Assembly: GCF_009377345.1 (NCBI RefSeq)
Contig: NZ_WBSL01000002.1
Coordinates: 248,001 to 312,000, forward strand
Direction: 5' to 3'
Source of the DNA: Deinococcus terrestris
GTDB taxonomy: Bacteria; Deinococcota; Deinococci; Deinococcales; Deinococcaceae
DNA: 64,000 nt
Shown here: one piece after another, positions 1 to 16,813 of the stretch
Position numbering within the stretch: the first letter of the stretch is position 1
Layout: each line of letters begins with the position of its first letter
The notes under the pieces: model-generated
Told to the model about the DNA's origin: nothing
Seen by the model: the letters and a program-made list of their open reading frames with translations, nothing else
Databases searched by the model: none
Position numbers and translations under genes: made by a program

Positions 1-1
1 C

Positions 2-29
2 CTGTGACCTGCTGGCTGTGACCTGCTGG
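2..29. repeat. Two tandem copies of a 14-bp unit
   Basis: The unit CTGTGACCTGCTGG occurs twice back to back with no mismatch at the left edge of the window. More copies may lie outside. No function can be assigned. Confidence 0.6.
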
Positions 30-35
30 GCACTG

Positions 36-70
36 AAAATGGAAAATCCCGCCCTCTGGCTTGGGGCGGG
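36..70 (-). terminator. Candidate intrinsic terminator, minus strand
   Basis: Read on the minus strand, a 7-bp GC stem (48-54 with 64-70) is followed by two short T runs. It lies 196 nt downstream of the small membrane-protein gene ending at 266 and could end that transcript. I see nothing else in 71-265. Confidence 0.35.
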
Positions 71-265
71 GTGTCTGTGGCAACGCTGAGCGCTCAGCCT
101 CCAGAAACCCCGGGGCCAAGAATGAGCGTGAGGACGGTGCGCGGCGGCATGGCAGCACCGTACGGCGTGGGCGGGGGCCGGGCGGGGCGGCGACCTAGAC
201 GAGTGGGGCCGTATAAGGGGGGGGGCAGGTCCAGAGCAGCGCCCGATGGCTGAGGCGGAATCCAG

Positions 266-565
266 TCAGACGTAGAGCGGCACCAGAAACCACGCCGCCA
301 CGCCGCCGATCAGCACCCCCAGCGCCCCACCCAGCACGGCCGCCCTTCCTGTGCTTTCCGGCCTGAGCCGCAGCGCGAGGAAAAGCAGGACCACCCCGGC
401 CCCGATCAGCCCGCCCGACACCGCCTGAAAGCTGTCGATCCTCTCCCCCACGGTAAGACCCGGCAGGGCGGAGCCGACCAGCACATGCAGCCCCAGCGTC
501 AGGAAGAAGACGGGGAAGCCCACGCTGAAGGCGAGCAGGAAGCGGCGGTCACGGGCGCGGGTCAT
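266..565 (-). CDS. Small hypothetical membrane protein, 99 aa
   Basis: I do not recognise a named family. The protein has three hydrophobic stretches (about residues 10-30, 47-63 and 74-97) separated by short polar loops, so it is probably a three-helix inner-membrane protein. The ATG at 563-565 is chosen because the residues from further upstream are Arg/Ser-rich, overlap ilvD and look non-coding. The gene is divergent from ilvD with about 73 nt between the starts. The function is unknown. Confidence 0.6.
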   Translation of the reverse strand: MTRARDRRFLLAFSVGFPVFFLTLGLHVLVGSALPGLTVGERIDSFQAVSGGLIGAGVVLLFLALRLRPESTGRAAVLGGALGVLIGGVAAWFLVPLYV

Positions 566-627
566 GGAACGCGCCCCAAGCTGGCACCCGTCTGAGCAAC
601 TGCCCCTCCCCGCCCCGCCGACCGCGT

Positions 628-633
628 TAGGGT
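628..633 (+). promoter_or_regulatory. TAnnnT -10 box for ilvD (leaderless type)
   Basis: TAGGGT ends 5 nt before the ilvD ATG and there is no Shine-Dalgarno sequence. This matches the Deinococcus pattern in which transcription starts at or next to the start codon. No clear -35 box is visible. Confidence 0.55.
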
Positions 634-638
634 GGCCC

Positions 639-2414
639 ATGGGAGACTCCGCGCCAGCACGCCGCAGCGACACCATCAAGTCGGGCTTCGAACGCGCCCC
701 GCACCGCAGCCTGCTGCGGGCGACCGGGGTGATCGAGCGCGAGAGCGATTTCGGCAAGCCCTTTATCGCCGTGTGCAACAGCTATATCGACATCATTCCG
801 GGGCACGTGCATCTCCAGGAGTTCGGGCGGGTGGTCAAGGCGGCGGTCCGGGAGGCGGGCGGCGTCCCCTTCGAGTTCAACACCATCGGCGTGGACGACG
901 GCATCGCGATGGGCCACGCGGGCATGAAGTACAGCCTGCCCAGCCGCGAACTGATCGCGGACTCGGTCGAGACGGTCGTGCAGGCCCACCAGTTCGACGC
1001 GATGATCTGCATCCCCAACTGCGACAAGATCGTGCCCGGCATGCTGATGGGCGCGATGCGCTGCGACATCCCCACCATCTTCGTGAGCGGCGGGCCGATG
1101 CTGCGCGGGCTGACGAAAGCGGGGCGGCGGGTGGACCTCGCCTCGGTGTTCGAGGGGGTGGGGGCCTTCCAGGCGGGCCGGATGGGCGCCGACGAACTGC
1201 GCGAGCTGGAGGAACAGGCCTGCCCCACCTGCGGAAGCTGCTCGGGGATGTTCACCGCCAACTCGATGAACTGCCTGTGCGAGGCGCTGGGAATGAGCCT
1301 GCCGGGCAACGGGACCATTCCGGCGACCGACCCCCGGCGGCATGAACTGGCGCGGGCGGCGGCGCGGCAACTCCTCGTACTGCTGGAGCGCGGCATCACC
1401 CCCCGGCAGGTCGTGACCGCCGAGGCCATTGACAACGCCTTCGCCCTCGACATGGCGATGGGCGGCTCGACGAACACGGTGCTGCACACCCTCGCCATCG
1501 CGCACGAGGTCGGGGTGGAGTACCCGCTTTCGCGGCTCAACGAAGTGTCCGACCGGGTGGCGAACCTGTGCAAGATCGCGCCCAGCAGTGACTTTCATAT
1601 CCAGGACCTCGACGAGGTGGGCGGCGTCAGCGTGATCCTGCGCGAGCTCTTTCAGCGGGAGGGCATCCTGCACCGGGGCTGCGTCACCGCGACCGGGCGG
1701 GCGCTGGAGGACAACGTGGCGGAGGCGCCCGCCCCCGACGGCGAGGTGGTGCGGCCCTGGGAGGCCGCCTATTCGCCCACCGGGGGCCTGCGGCTGCTGT
1801 TCGGCAACCTCGCGCCCGAGGGGGGGGTGGTCAAATACGCGGGGGTGGTGCCCGCCATGCGCCGCTTCGAGGGCGACGCCATCGTCTACGACAGCATGGA
1901 GGCCGCCAACGCGGGCATCCTGGGCGGCGAGGTGCGGGCCGGGCACGTCGTCGTGATTCGCTACGAGGGGCCGCAGGGCGGGCCGGGAATGCAGGAGATG
2001 CTCTCCCCGACGGCCAACCTCGCCGGGATGGGCCTGGGCGAGAGCGTCCTGCTGCTCACCGACGGGCGCTTCAGCGGGGCCACGCGCGGGGGATCGGTCG
2101 GCCACGTCTCGCCGGAAGCGAGCGCGGGCGGTCCCATCGCCCTGGTCATGAGCGGCGACCGCATCCGGGTGGATATGGACGCCGGGACGCTCGACCTGCT
2201 CGTCTCCGACGAGGAACTGGCGCGGCGGCGGGAGGGGTGGCGGCCTGTCGTCAAACCCATTCCGGGCCGCTGGCTGAAGCGCTACGCCCGTCTGGTCACC
2301 AGCGGCAGCCGGGGCGCGGTGCTGGACGACGCGGCCGGGCCGCAGGTTCCCGCGCCGCCTGCTCGGCCAGAGGCCCCGGCGGCCCGGCCCCAGGTCCCGC
2401 CGCCCCCAGCTTGA
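639..2414 (+). CDS. ilvD: Dihydroxy-acid dehydratase
   Basis: IlvD dehydrates 2,3-dihydroxy acids to 2-keto acids, the common penultimate step of valine and isoleucine synthesis and the route to the leucine precursor. The 591-aa protein carries [33 protein letters not shown] (iron-sulfur ligand region) and GGSTNTVLH, all typical of the IlvD/Edd family. The start [16 protein letters not shown] is preferred over an ATG 75 nt upstream because a TAnnnT box sits just before it and the extra residues resemble no IlvD N-terminus. The last ~25 residues are a Pro/Ala-rich tail beyond the usual family end. The leu genes follow on the same strand, so branched-chain synthesis is clustered. Confidence 0.96.
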   Translation: MGDSAPARRSDTIKSGFERAPHRSLLRATGVIERESDFGKPFIAVCNSYIDIIPGHVHLQEFGRVVKAAVREAGGVPFEFNTIGVDDGIAMGHAGMKYSLPSRELIADSVETVVQAHQFDAMICIPNCDKIVPGMLMGAMRCDIPTIFVSGGPMLRGLTKAGRRVDLASVFEGVGAFQAGRMGADELRELEEQACPTCGSCSGMFTANSMNCLCEALGMSLPGNGTIPATDPRRHELARAAARQLLVLLERGITPRQVVTAEAIDNAFALDMAMGGSTNTVLHTLAIAHEVGVEYPLSRLNEVSDRVANLCKIAPSSDFHIQDLDEVGGVSVILRELFQREGILHRGCVTATGRALEDNVAEAPAPDGEVVRPWEAAYSPTGGLRLLFGNLAPEGGVVKYAGVVPAMRRFEGDAIVYDSMEAANAGILGGEVRAGHVVVIRYEGPQGGPGMQEMLSPTANLAGMGLGESVLLLTDGRFSGATRGGSVGHVSPEASAGGPIALVMSGDRIRVDMDAGTLDLLVSDEELARRREGWRPVVKPIPGRWLKRYARLVTSGSRGAVLDDAAGPQVPAPPARPEAPAARPQVPPPPA

Positions 2415-2450
2415 GCAGACAGGCTCTCCTCTCCCCCGCCTCCGCCCCGG

Positions 2451-2456
2451 TAGGCT
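2451..2456 (+). promoter_or_regulatory. TAnnnT -10 box before the leu leader peptide
   Basis: TAGGCT is followed by 6 nt and then the ATG of the 22-codon leader ORF. The spacing is the same as at other leaderless starts in this window, so the leu transcript probably begins at the leader ATG. Confidence 0.5.
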
Positions 2457-2462
2457 GCCCCC

Positions 2463-2531
2463 ATGTTCACCGTTCCCGGCCACAGCGGAGGCACCCTGCG
2501 CGGGCAGCTTCTTCTTCGGTGGGGGCGCTGA
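2463..2531 (+). CDS. Leucine leader peptide (attenuator), 22 aa
   Basis: The ORF encodes [20 protein letters not shown] followed by Gly-Arg and TGA. Residues 16-18 are three consecutive leucines, all CTT, a codon expected to be rare in this GC-rich genome where CTG/CTC dominate. A perfect 11-bp hairpin with a T-rich tail (2556-2596) follows, then leuC. Tandem cognate codons in a short ORF ahead of a terminator are the hallmark of ribosome-mediated attenuation in amino-acid operons of other bacteria. The ORF has no Shine-Dalgarno but has a -10 box 6 nt upstream, so it would be translated from a leaderless 5' end. The ORF and hairpin are seen directly; the regulatory role is inferred. Confidence 0.7.
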   Translation: MFTVPGHSGGTLRGQLLLRWGR

Positions 2532-2555
2532 GCGCGAGTACCCGCGTTCACCACC

Positions 2556-2596
2556 GGCCCCCGGAGTCCACACGGCTCCGGGGGCCTTTCCCTTTT
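2556..2596 (+). terminator. Attenuator terminator upstream of leuC
   Basis: An 11-bp perfect stem (2556-2566 with 2576-2586, loop 9 nt) is followed by TTTCCCTTTT. It lies 24 nt after the stop of the leucine leader peptide and 21 nt before leuC. Possible competing pairings are 2517-2522 with 2551-2556 and 2521-2526 with 2557-2562, but the antiterminator was not resolved. Confidence 0.7.
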
Positions 2597-2617
2597 CTCC
2601 CGCAGGAGGCGAGTCAG

Positions 2618-5542
<2,925 letters not shown>

Positions 5543-5599
5543 GGCGGGACCCCCGGGCCTTCCGCCGACCACCACGGACCTGTCGGCGGGAGAGCGGAC

Positions 5600-5621
5600 G
5601 GCCGGGCGGCGCCGCCCGGCC
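5600..5621. repeat. 22-bp perfect GC palindrome in the leuB-gltD gap
   Basis: A perfect GC-only palindrome lies 57 nt after leuB. There is no T tract, so it is not a classical terminator, but it may still stop or protect transcripts between the convergent leuB and gltD. The rest of the 411-nt gap (5543-5953) holds no gene I can support; at 5923-5936 it has TGACGAGTCACG, resembling a half of the palindrome found at 15792, 32211 and 37618. Confidence 0.5.
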
Positions 5622-5953
5622 CCGCCCGGCCCCGTTCAGGCGCGGGACGGTGTGGACCGACAGGCCCCTCCGACTCTGCCGCAGAGCCGACGCGCGGAGT
5701 CACCTCTCCCTGCGAGGCCGCCGGGCCGAACCAGAAGGGTACCGTCGGCACGCCTGCCCACCTCGGGCAACGCGGTTCAAGGTACGCCAGTCCGCCCGGT
5801 GGACGCGGCGGTGGACGCCGGGCTGTACCTCAACGACGACAGCGGAACGGTGCTCTTCCCGGTCGCCCCCCTCCCCTCTGGGCGAATGCGGAGAGGAACA
5901 GGGGAAACAGACTGGCTCAGTGACGAGTCACGAACCGTTCCCCCCTTGAAAGC

Positions 5954-7414
5954 TCAGCGCGGCAGTTCGCTCGTTCCCATCAGGAACTCGTCCACGGCCC
6001 GCGCCGCCTGCCGCCCCTCGCGGATGGCCCAGACGACGAGAGACTGACCCCGGCGCATGTCGCCCGCCGCGAAGATGCCGGGGACGTTTGTGACGTAGCC
6101 TCCCAGCTCGTCGGTGCCCGCCCTGGCATTTCCGCGCTGGTCGCGCTCGACGCCGAAGACGTCGAGGATGCTCCCCGCCGGGCTGACAAAGCCCATCGCC
6201 AGCAGCACGAGGTCGGCTCTCAAAATCTCCTCGCTGCCGGGAATCTCGGTCATCTTTCCGCCCTGCCATTCCAGGCGCACGGTCCTGAGGGCGGTGACGC
6301 GCCCGTCCTCGCCGATGAATTCCTTCGTGGCGATGGCGAACTCGCGCTCGCCGCCCTCCTCGTGGCTCGACGACGTGCGGAGCTTGTGCGGCCAGTAGGG
6401 CCAGGTGAGCGGCTTGTTCTCGTGCTCGGGCGGCATGGGCAGCAGCTCGAACTGGGTGACGTGCGCGGCGCCGTGGCGGTGCGAGGTCCCCACGCAGTCC
6501 GACCCCGTGTCGCCGCCCCCGATCACGACGACGTGCTTGCCCCCGGCGTGAATCTGACCCTCCACCCGGTCGCCCGCGTTCACCCGGTTCTGCCCCGCCA
6601 GGAACTCCATCGCAAAATGGACGCCGCCCAGCTCACGCCCCGGCACCGGCAGGTCGCGCGGTTGTTCGGCCCCGCCCGCCAGGAGCACGGCGTCGAACCC
6701 GGCGCGGAGGTGCTCCGGGCCGACCCTCTCCGGTGCGGAGTTGGTTCCCTCCGGCACCTCGCCCACCAATACGCCCGTGCGGAAGGTCACGCCCTCGGCC
6801 TCCATCTGGCGGATGCGGCGGTCGATCACGTGCTTGTCCAGCTTGAAGTCGGGGATGCCGTATCTGAGCAGGCCGCCGGGGCGGTCGTTCTTTTCGAAGA
6901 CCGTCACGCTATGCCCGGCGCGGGCGAGTTGCTGGGCTGCCGCAAGTCCGGCGGGGCCGGAGCCAATCACCGCGACCCTCTTCCCCGTTCTGAAAGGCGG
7001 AGGCTGCGGCGCCACCCACCCCTCCTCCCAGGCGTGGTCGATGATCGCCCGCTCGATGGACTTGATGCCGACCGGCTCATCGGCCGTGAGGTTCAGGGTG
7101 CAGGCGGCCTCGCAGGGGGCGGGGCAGATACGCCCAGTGAACTCGGGAAAGTTGTTGGTCGCGTGCAGCGCGTCAATGGCCGCCCGCCAGTTGTTCCCGT
7201 ACACGAGGTCGTTCCAGTCGGGAATCAGGTTGCCCACTGGGCAGCCGTGGTTGCAAAAGGGAATCCCGCAGTCCATGCAGCGGGCGGCCTGCACCCGCGA
7301 CTGCTCGACGGTCAGCTCGTGGACGAACTCGTTGTAATTCCGCAGGCGCTCGTCGATAGGCTCGTAGGTTTCTTTGACGCGGCGGTAGTCCAGGAAGCCG
7401 GTGACTTTTCCCAT
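5954..7414 (-). CDS. gltD: Glutamate synthase small (beta) subunit
   Basis: GltD takes electrons from NADPH and passes them through FAD and iron-sulfur clusters to GltB, which makes glutamate from glutamine and 2-oxoglutarate. The 486-aa protein begins [12 protein letters not shown], has the Cys-rich segments [17 protein letters not shown] and [12 protein letters not shown], an FAD-binding [16 protein letters not shown] motif near residue 150 and the second nucleotide-binding motif [13 protein letters not shown] near residue 300. GAGGAG precedes the ATG. It starts 24 nt downstream of gltB and is clearly in the same operon. Confidence 0.96.
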   Translation of the reverse strand: MGKVTGFLDYRRVKETYEPIDERLRNYNEFVHELTVEQSRVQAARCMDCGIPFCNHGCPVGNLIPDWNDLVYGNNWRAAIDALHATNNFPEFTGRICPAPCEAACTLNLTADEPVGIKSIERAIIDHAWEEGWVAPQPPPFRTGKRVAVIGSGPAGLAAAQQLARAGHSVTVFEKNDRPGGLLRYGIPDFKLDKHVIDRRIRQMEAEGVTFRTGVLVGEVPEGTNSAPERVGPEHLRAGFDAVLLAGGAEQPRDLPVPGRELGGVHFAMEFLAGQNRVNAGDRVEGQIHAGGKHVVVIGGGDTGSDCVGTSHRHGAAHVTQFELLPMPPEHENKPLTWPYWPHKLRTSSSHEEGGEREFAIATKEFIGEDGRVTALRTVRLEWQGGKMTEIPGSEEILRADLVLLAMGFVSPAGSILDVFGVERDQRGNARAGTDELGGYVTNVPGIFAAGDMRRGQSLVVWAIREGRQAARAVDEFLMGTSELPR

Positions 7415-7438
7415 CCTTGCTCCTCATCCCCCTCAGCT

Positions 7439-12166
<4,728 letters not shown>

Positions 12167-12208
12167 CAGCTTCTCCTCCCCGTTCGGCGCTGGGCGCTGC
12201 GGAGTTAA

Positions 12209-12231
12209 AGCATACACAGGCGTGCATACAC
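12209..12231 (-). promoter_or_regulatory. Candidate gltB promoter with an overlapping direct repeat
   Basis: On the minus strand GTGTATGC occurs twice with a 14-bp period (12224-12231 and 12210-12217), and the proximal copy contains TATGCT, a TAnnnT -10 candidate about 43 nt upstream of the gltB start. Repeats overlapping a -10 could be an operator. The rest of the 311-nt region 12167-12477 shows no gene. Confidence 0.35.
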
Positions 12232-12477
12232 ACGCCGCTCAGTTGTCCATGCGTGTCCCGTACGCAAAACCCGCGCTAGACAAGTGCCAACAGTGGTCGA
12301 TATGGACGGTGAACCTTCCGGACCAGTTCACAGCGATATTCATACATCTGCATAGTTTTAAGGCTCCTAACACTGCGGCGAGGATTCTGGGCATTTAAGG
12401 CTGGCGGGCTCATGCGCTGTGACTGACTCGCCACCGCTCTCCCCTGGCGTCGGGGGTGAAGGGCTCCAGCGCTGGTG

Positions 12478-12820
12478 ATGGCGGGCGAGTGACGAACGTG
12501 GCGACATGCTGGAGGTGCTCCTCCAGAAACGCCGCGCCGCCGAGGCCGCGAACGCATTTTTCGTGTACCTGCTGGGGAAATACGACGTCCCGAAGGTGAT
12601 CCCCACCGACACCGACAAGCTGTGGAGCTGTGGGGCAGCGCAGCGGAAACGTTCCGGGCTCCACACTGGGGAGCACGTTCAGGTCGTCTCCGCTGCTCGC
12701 GGCAACAAGCTCGTGGAACAGTCGCATCGGCAAACACGGCAGCAGGAACGCAGCCATCTCACCTTGAAACGACGGCGACGAGCACAGGAACTCCCTGCGC
12801 TCCATGCCCGAGTCTTAAAG
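12478..12820 (+). pseudogene. IS6-family transposase, C-terminal remnant
   Basis: An open frame that opens just after a TGA encodes WRASDERGDMLEVLLQKRR, then PTDTDKLWS and GNKLVEQSHRQTRQQERS, matching the second half of the IS6/IS26-type DDE transposase: the middle Asp (TDK) and the final Glu (VEQ). The N-terminal helix-turn-helix and the first catalytic Asp are missing. Homology ends at HARVLK near 12820, exactly where the IS3-type fragment on the other strand begins, so two dead elements are joined here. It cannot be active. Confidence 0.6.
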
Positions 12821-13380
12821 CCCTTCAGCCCGGTAGATCCGGTAGACGCGCTTGTGGTCCACGGTCTCACCTTCACGGCCCAGCATCAGGTGGATCCGCC
12901 GGTATCCGAATCGCGGTCGTTCCCGTGCCAGCGTACGGAGACGCTCGATCAGGCACTGGGCTTTCCCCCTTTTGGGGCTGTTTCGTCTTTGCGTCGTCCG
13001 AGAGAAGCCCAATACCCGGCAAGCCTGTCGTTCGCTGACAGCGGAGATCCTCTGCAGCATGGTCACTCTCTGCTTTCTGAGGGGCGTCTGCGCCTGGGAC
13101 GACGTCCTAAGCGTCACCACTTTCGCCCCACCACCTCCTTCAGCGTGGCGTTGTCGAGCGACAGGTCCGCCACCAGCTTCTTCAACCGCTGATTTTCTGC
13201 TTCCAACTGGCGAAACTTGCGGGTCTCGTCTTTGGTCATCCCACCGTATTTGGCTTTCCAGCGGTAGATGGTCGTCATCGCGACTGCATGGAGTCGCGTC
13301 AGATCGCTGATCGGGGTCCTGGCCTCAAGTTGCCCGAGGATGTCCAGAATCTGCTGTTCCGTGTACCGCTTGCCCAACAC
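12815..13380 (-). pseudogene. IS3-family transposase, truncated orfA-orfB
   Basis: The first frame (13380-13114, 88 aa) encodes KRYTEQQILDILGQLEA and a coiled-coil Leu-rich end, typical of IS3-family OrfA with its helix-turn-helix. The second frame (13120-12815) overlaps it in the -1 phase and encodes RFGYRRIHLMLGREGETVDH and VYRIYRAEGL, the start of OrfB, but stops there, before the DDE catalytic domain. The break coincides with the IS6 remnant. No terminal inverted repeats were identified. orfA itself looks intact. Confidence 0.65.
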
Positions 13381-13464
13381 ACTGCCTGCCAGTCTGCTGC
13401 TGGAGTTGCAATCAGATTGGCACTGGAAATAGAGGCAAGGTCAGTCGTACTTGCGGTCGTTCAC

Positions 13465-13772
13465 CTAGGCGCGAGCGTACTCCAGCAGCCCATCGTAGTT
13501 CGTAGTGAAGATGTCCGCCAAGGTAAATCCAGCCGCAACTGGCGAAGGAGTCTTGGGAAGTGCTACCGCCAGGGGATCAGGCGGATGACGACTTCGTTGA
13601 GCGCCTCAGGTCCGAAGGAAGCTTCGCATTTGCCCGCCAGCCGTTCCAGAGGAAAGCGGCTGGCACTTGGGAGGTCAAGACCCAGGCCCTCGGCCAGTGC
13701 GGCGCGGTAGTTCCCAGAAGTGGAAAGGGAGACGTGCTGGGGCAGTTGAGGCACCCTCGGGAGTACAGTCAA
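13465..13772 (-). pseudogene. Frameshifted SIR2-like domain remnant
   Basis: Two minus-strand frames, offset by a frameshift near 13560, together encode a segment ending ALNEVVIRLIPW and then, in the second frame, GFTLADIFTTNYDGLLEYARA followed by a stop. FTTNYDxLLE is the signature strand of SIR2-like NAD-binding domains found in several bacterial defence proteins. Only this N-terminal portion survives and there is no usable start. It adjoins the transposase remnants, which fits a decayed mobile or defence gene. The assignment rests on one motif. Confidence 0.35.
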
Positions 13773-13990
13773 GGGCCGTCCTCAGATGCCCCGGTGATAG
13801 TTCAGGTTAGACCGCCCCTCACAAATATGTATGCTAATATATATATCACTGGCGGATGCCCCACGGGCCTCCGTGCACAGGCCTTCGCAGAGACTTCCTC
13901 TGGCTCATCAGGCCGGGGCGTCAGAGAAGTTTGTGACCGATGCTTACCTTCATTCCTGATCCAGCCCAACTGGATCCCCCAGGGAGAACC
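13773..13990 (+). promoter_or_regulatory. AT-rich region upstream of the sigma factor gene
   Basis: Within GC-rich flanks, 13821-13851 is strongly AT-rich with TATGCT and alternating TA, and is the likely promoter region for the downstream sigma gene. The ATG of that gene is preceded by GGGAGAACC. No clear -35/-10 pair was chosen. Confidence 0.3.
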
Positions 13991-15139
13991 ATGACGACCT
14001 CATCCATTGAGCCTTCCCACACCCAGACCCTTCAGGGCCGCCGGGCCACTGCGCAGCCCTTCCCCGAGGAGGAAGGCGACCTGGATTCCTTGCTGGAACT
14101 GGACGACGCGGAAACCGGCGAGGAAGAACTTGATCCCGGAGAAGACGCGCCGGATGCGGAGGCCCGCGGTGACGAGGACGAGTTCACACTGGAGGAGGGG
14201 GCCGCGGCGGCCGCCGCTCAGGGTGACTCGTTGCGGCAGTATCTCAACGAGATCGGGCGAGTGCCGTTGCTGAGTTACGCCGAGGAGATCGACCTCGCCC
14301 GGCGGTACGAGGAAGGCGAGCAGGCGCGGCAGAAGCTGGAGGCGGACAGCGGCGATACCTTCGACGACCGCCAGCGCCGCCGACTGGCGCGTCAGGCCGA
14401 GGACGGGGCCGCCGCCAAGCAGGCGCTGACCGAAGCCAACCTGCGGCTGGTGGTCTCCATCGCCAAGAAGTACACCGGACGCGGGGTGGGGCTGCTGGAC
14501 TTGATTCAGGAAGGCAACCTCGGTCTGGTGCGGGCGGTCGAGAAGTTCGAGTACCGCCGGGGGTTCAAGTTCTCGACCTATGCGACGTGGTGGATTCGTC
14601 AGGCGGTCACCCGTGCCCTCGCGGACCAGTCCCGCACGATCCGTGTGCCGGTCCATATGGTCGAGACGATCAACAAGCTGAGCTGGACCAGCCGCCGTCT
14701 GGAGATGGAGCTGTCGCGCGAGCCGCTGGACGAGGAGCTCGCCGAGGCCATGGGCACGGGCTGGTCTACGGACAGGGTGGGCGAGGTACAGAAGCTGCGC
14801 CGCGACCCCATCTCGCTGGAGGCCCCCGTGGGCGAGGAGGGCGACAGCTTCGTCGGGGACTTTATTGCGGACGACCAGTTCACCTCGCCCGCCGAGAACG
14901 CGAACCAGATCCTGCTGAGTGACGCGCTGAATCAGGCGCTGGGGGCGCTGGACGAACGTGAGGCGCGGGTGATCCGGCTGCGCCACGGCCTCGCGGACGG
15001 CCGCCAGCACACGCTGGAGGAAGTCGGGCAGGTGCTACACGTGACCCGCGAGCGGGTACGCCAGATCGAAAACAAGGCCCTGCGCAAGCTGAAGTACCAT
15101 GAGGGCCGCACCCGCAAGCTGCACGGATTCCTTGAGTAG
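13991..15139 (+). CDS. rpoD: RNA polymerase sigma factor, primary (RpoD/SigA) type
   Basis: The 382-aa protein directs RNA polymerase to promoters. An acidic N-terminal tail (about residues 24-78) precedes region 1.2 ([17 protein letters not shown]), region 2 with the -10 recognition segment [19 protein letters not shown], region 3 ([10 protein letters not shown]) and region 4 with the -35 helix-turn-helix [20 protein letters not shown]. All four regions are present, so it is a group 1/2 sigma-70, close in size to Thermus SigA. The start at 13991 follows GGGAGAACC; an upstream in-frame ATG gives a non-conserved extension. Whether this is the only primary sigma of the cell cannot be told here. 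Transposase debris lies upstream and a MarR gene downstream. Confidence 0.9.
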   Translation: MTTSSIEPSHTQTLQGRRATAQPFPEEEGDLDSLLELDDAETGEEELDPGEDAPDAEARGDEDEFTLEEGAAAAAAQGDSLRQYLNEIGRVPLLSYAEEIDLARRYEEGEQARQKLEADSGDTFDDRQRRRLARQAEDGAAAKQALTEANLRLVVSIAKKYTGRGVGLLDLIQEGNLGLVRAVEKFEYRRGFKFSTYATWWIRQAVTRALADQSRTIRVPVHMVETINKLSWTSRRLEMELSREPLDEELAEAMGTGWSTDRVGEVQKLRRDPISLEAPVGEEGDSFVGDFIADDQFTSPAENANQILLSDALNQALGALDEREARVIRLRHGLADGRQHTLEEVGQVLHVTRERVRQIENKALRKLKYHEGRTRKLHGFLE

Positions 15140-15188
15140 CCGGAGGACCGTGGACACTTCCCGACCACCACCCGGCTCCGCTGGTCCC

Positions 15189-15686
15189 ATGGCCCAGGAC
15201 GCCGCCCTCCCCTCTTCGGCAGACCACCTGCTGACCGACACCGTTCAGGACCTCTACTGGACGTTGCGGCGCCTCGCGGATCACGCCACGAGCGCGGTGC
15301 CCCTGCCACTCTCAGAGGTCGAGGTGCTGCGCCACCTCCACCAGTATCCGGGGGTCAGCGTCTCAGAGATCGCCCGTGACCTGGGATTGCAGCACAGCAA
15401 TGTCAGCGCGACCCTACGGAGCCTGAGTGCCCGCGACCTGATCGTGCGGCGGCCCGACGAGCGTGACCGCCGTTGCACGCGCCTCTATCCCAGCCCCACC
15501 GCCCTCGCCACCCGCGCCGAAATCGACGGAGCGTGGGCCAGGGCGCTGGCTCCCTTTCTGGAGGAGCTGTCCGGGGAGGACCGGGACGCCCTGCTGGGCA
15601 CCCGGCCCCTCTGGAAGCGGCTGGCCGCCCTTCGCCCCGCTCTGACCAAGCCCGCCGCTCCTCTGCTGGAAGAGCGGCGGGCTTGA
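15189..15686 (+). CDS. MarR-family transcriptional regulator
   Basis: The 165-aa protein has the winged helix-turn-helix of MarR proteins: LPLSEVEVLRHLHQYPGV, then SVSEIARDLGLQHSNVSATL (recognition helix) and the wing LIVRRPDERDRRCTRLYPS with the conserved D-x-R-D-R-R core. MarR dimers usually repress nearby genes and release DNA on binding small phenolics or oxidants; the ligand here is unknown. A GTG at 15150 behind GGAGGA is a possible longer start, but its spacing is only 2 nt. The last codons form one arm of an inverted repeat (15648-15660 with 15672-15684). Confidence 0.85.
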   Translation: MAQDAALPSSADHLLTDTVQDLYWTLRRLADHATSAVPLPLSEVEVLRHLHQYPGVSVSEIARDLGLQHSNVSATLRSLSARDLIVRRPDERDRRCTRLYPSPTALATRAEIDGAWARALAPFLEELSGEDRDALLGTRPLWKRLAALRPALTKPAAPLLEERRA

Positions 15687-15733
15687 CACTCTCTTTGCCC
15701 AGACAAGGACTCTCCCGCCCTCGCTGTGCGAAT

Positions 15734-15759
15734 CCCTCTCGATGCAGAGGGCTTTTTTT
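15734..15759 (+). terminator. Intrinsic terminator after the sigma-marR region
   Basis: CCCTCT pairs with AGAGGG across a 6-nt loop and is followed by C and seven T residues. It lies 47 nt after the marR stop. Confidence 0.8.
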
Positions 15760-15791
15760 GGCTCCGGTCAAGCTAGCGGATGGTCCCTCAG

Positions 15792-15815
15792 CTTGCTCGT
15801 CACGTGACGAGCAAG
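15792..15815. repeat. 24-bp perfect palindrome, copy 1
   Basis: Contains the core CTCGTCACGTGACGAG extended by four matching bases on each side. Lies between the convergent marR and rhodopsin genes. Two more copies occur at 32211 and 37618. Confidence 0.8.
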
Positions 15816-15816
15816 T

Positions 15817-15840
15817 AAAAGAGAGCCCCGTGAGGCTCTC
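15817..15840 (-). terminator. Intrinsic terminator, minus strand (rhodopsin operon)
   Basis: On the minus strand GAGAGCC pairs with GGCTCTC across a 6-nt loop and is followed by TTTT, then the palindrome copy. It is 163 nt past the rhodopsin stop. The gap up to 16003 contains no gene. Confidence 0.6.
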
Positions 15841-16003
15841 CAGACATAGGGCGTAAGGCCAGAGCGGCTTATACGGATTCGGTCTGTTTCCTTCACAACT
15901 CGGAACCTCACCGGGTTGCCAAGTCGACGCCTGGAACCCGCTCTTCTGCTGCTTACTCCGCTCGGACCAAAGCACTCCGTCAACGATTCACTCGGAGGCC
16001 ATA

Positions 16004-16813
16004 TCAATCACTTCCCAGCACGGGCGGGGCGGCGCGGCCTTCCTGGGGAAACTGACTCCCCATCCCAGCGTCCAGCGTCTTTTCCCGGGCGATGCCGTAG
16101 ATCAGCAGGCCGTAGAAGACCTTGGCCGTCAGGTCGGCGACCGAGTGCCCCACCTGACCCGCGATCAGGGCAGAAGCGCCGGTCAAGCCCAGCAAGGGAA
16201 AGGCGTAGACGAGGGGATGCAGACTCCACGAGGCCAGCAGCAGCCAGCGCAGCCGGGCGAAGCGTTGCCGGACGCCCGGCGTGTCGTGGCGCACCGCCCC
16301 AGCGAGTTCGCCCCACAGGACCCAGAGGATGTAAAGAAAGGGTACGGTGCCCGCCAGGCCCCACAGCGCCCGCGCGAGCAGGTTTCCTTGTTCGATCTCG
16401 CCGGGGTAACCCAGGGCGATCATCAGGGCGGCGGCACCGCCCAGACGCACCATCAGCCGGGTGGTCTTCTGGCGCCCGATGTCCAGCACCAGCAGCAGGG
16501 CACTGAGAATCAGGGGAACGGTGCTCAGCCAGTCGGCATAGCGGGAGGCGTCCTGAAAGGGGAGCCCAGTGGGGCGGTAGGCACCGCCCGAGGGGGCGTA
16601 GGCGGCCGTCCACGACCCCAGAATCTGGGTGTAGTGGTAGCACGCCATGCCCACGGCGACGGCCATCACGATCAAGGCCGCGCGGTAGGGGCGGCCGACC
16701 TGCTCGCGCAGCAGCACGAAGAGCAGGGCCGCGCCGCCCATCGTGGCGACCGACAGGTTCAGCACCTGCTGAATAAGGAGGAACTGTTCGCTTGTCAGGG
16801 TGGGAAGTGTCAT
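16004..16813 (-). CDS. Microbial (type I) rhodopsin
   Basis: This 269-aa seven-helix protein binds retinal and responds to light, either as an ion pump or a sensor. Helix C reads RYADWLSTVPLIL, with Asp94 as primary counterion and Thr98; the position that holds the Glu/Asp proton donor in proteorhodopsin-type pumps is Ala105, giving a D-T-A motif. Helix G reads VADLTAKVFYGLLIYG, with Asp227 and Lys231 as the Schiff-base lysine. Helix D has GYPGEI with Glu139. GGAGGA precedes the ATG at 16813. The start overlaps the upstream gene by 4 nt. No retinal-forming dioxygenase is in the window. Pumping versus sensing cannot be decided from sequence. Confidence 0.9.
   Translation of the reverse strand: MTLPTLTSEQFLLIQQVLNLSVATMGGAALLFVLLREQVGRPYRAALIVMAVAVGMACYHYTQILGSWTAAYAPSGGAYRPTGLPFQDASRYADWLSTVPLILSALLLVLDIGRQKTTRLMVRLGGAAALMIALGYPGEIEQGNLLARALWGLAGTVPFLYILWVLWGELAGAVRHDTPGVRQRFARLRWLLLASWSLHPLVYAFPLLGLTGASALIAGQVGHSVADLTAKVFYGLLIYGIAREKTLDAGMGSQFPQEGRAAPPVLGSD

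Noticed and set aside
5652..6047. A 131-codon plus-strand frame between leuB and gltD
   Set aside because: It has no start signal, extends into the 3' end of gltD on the opposite strand and resembles no family.
12410..12805. Minus-strand frames opposite the IS6 fragment
   Set aside because: They are shadows of the transposase remnant, which is recognisable only on the plus strand.
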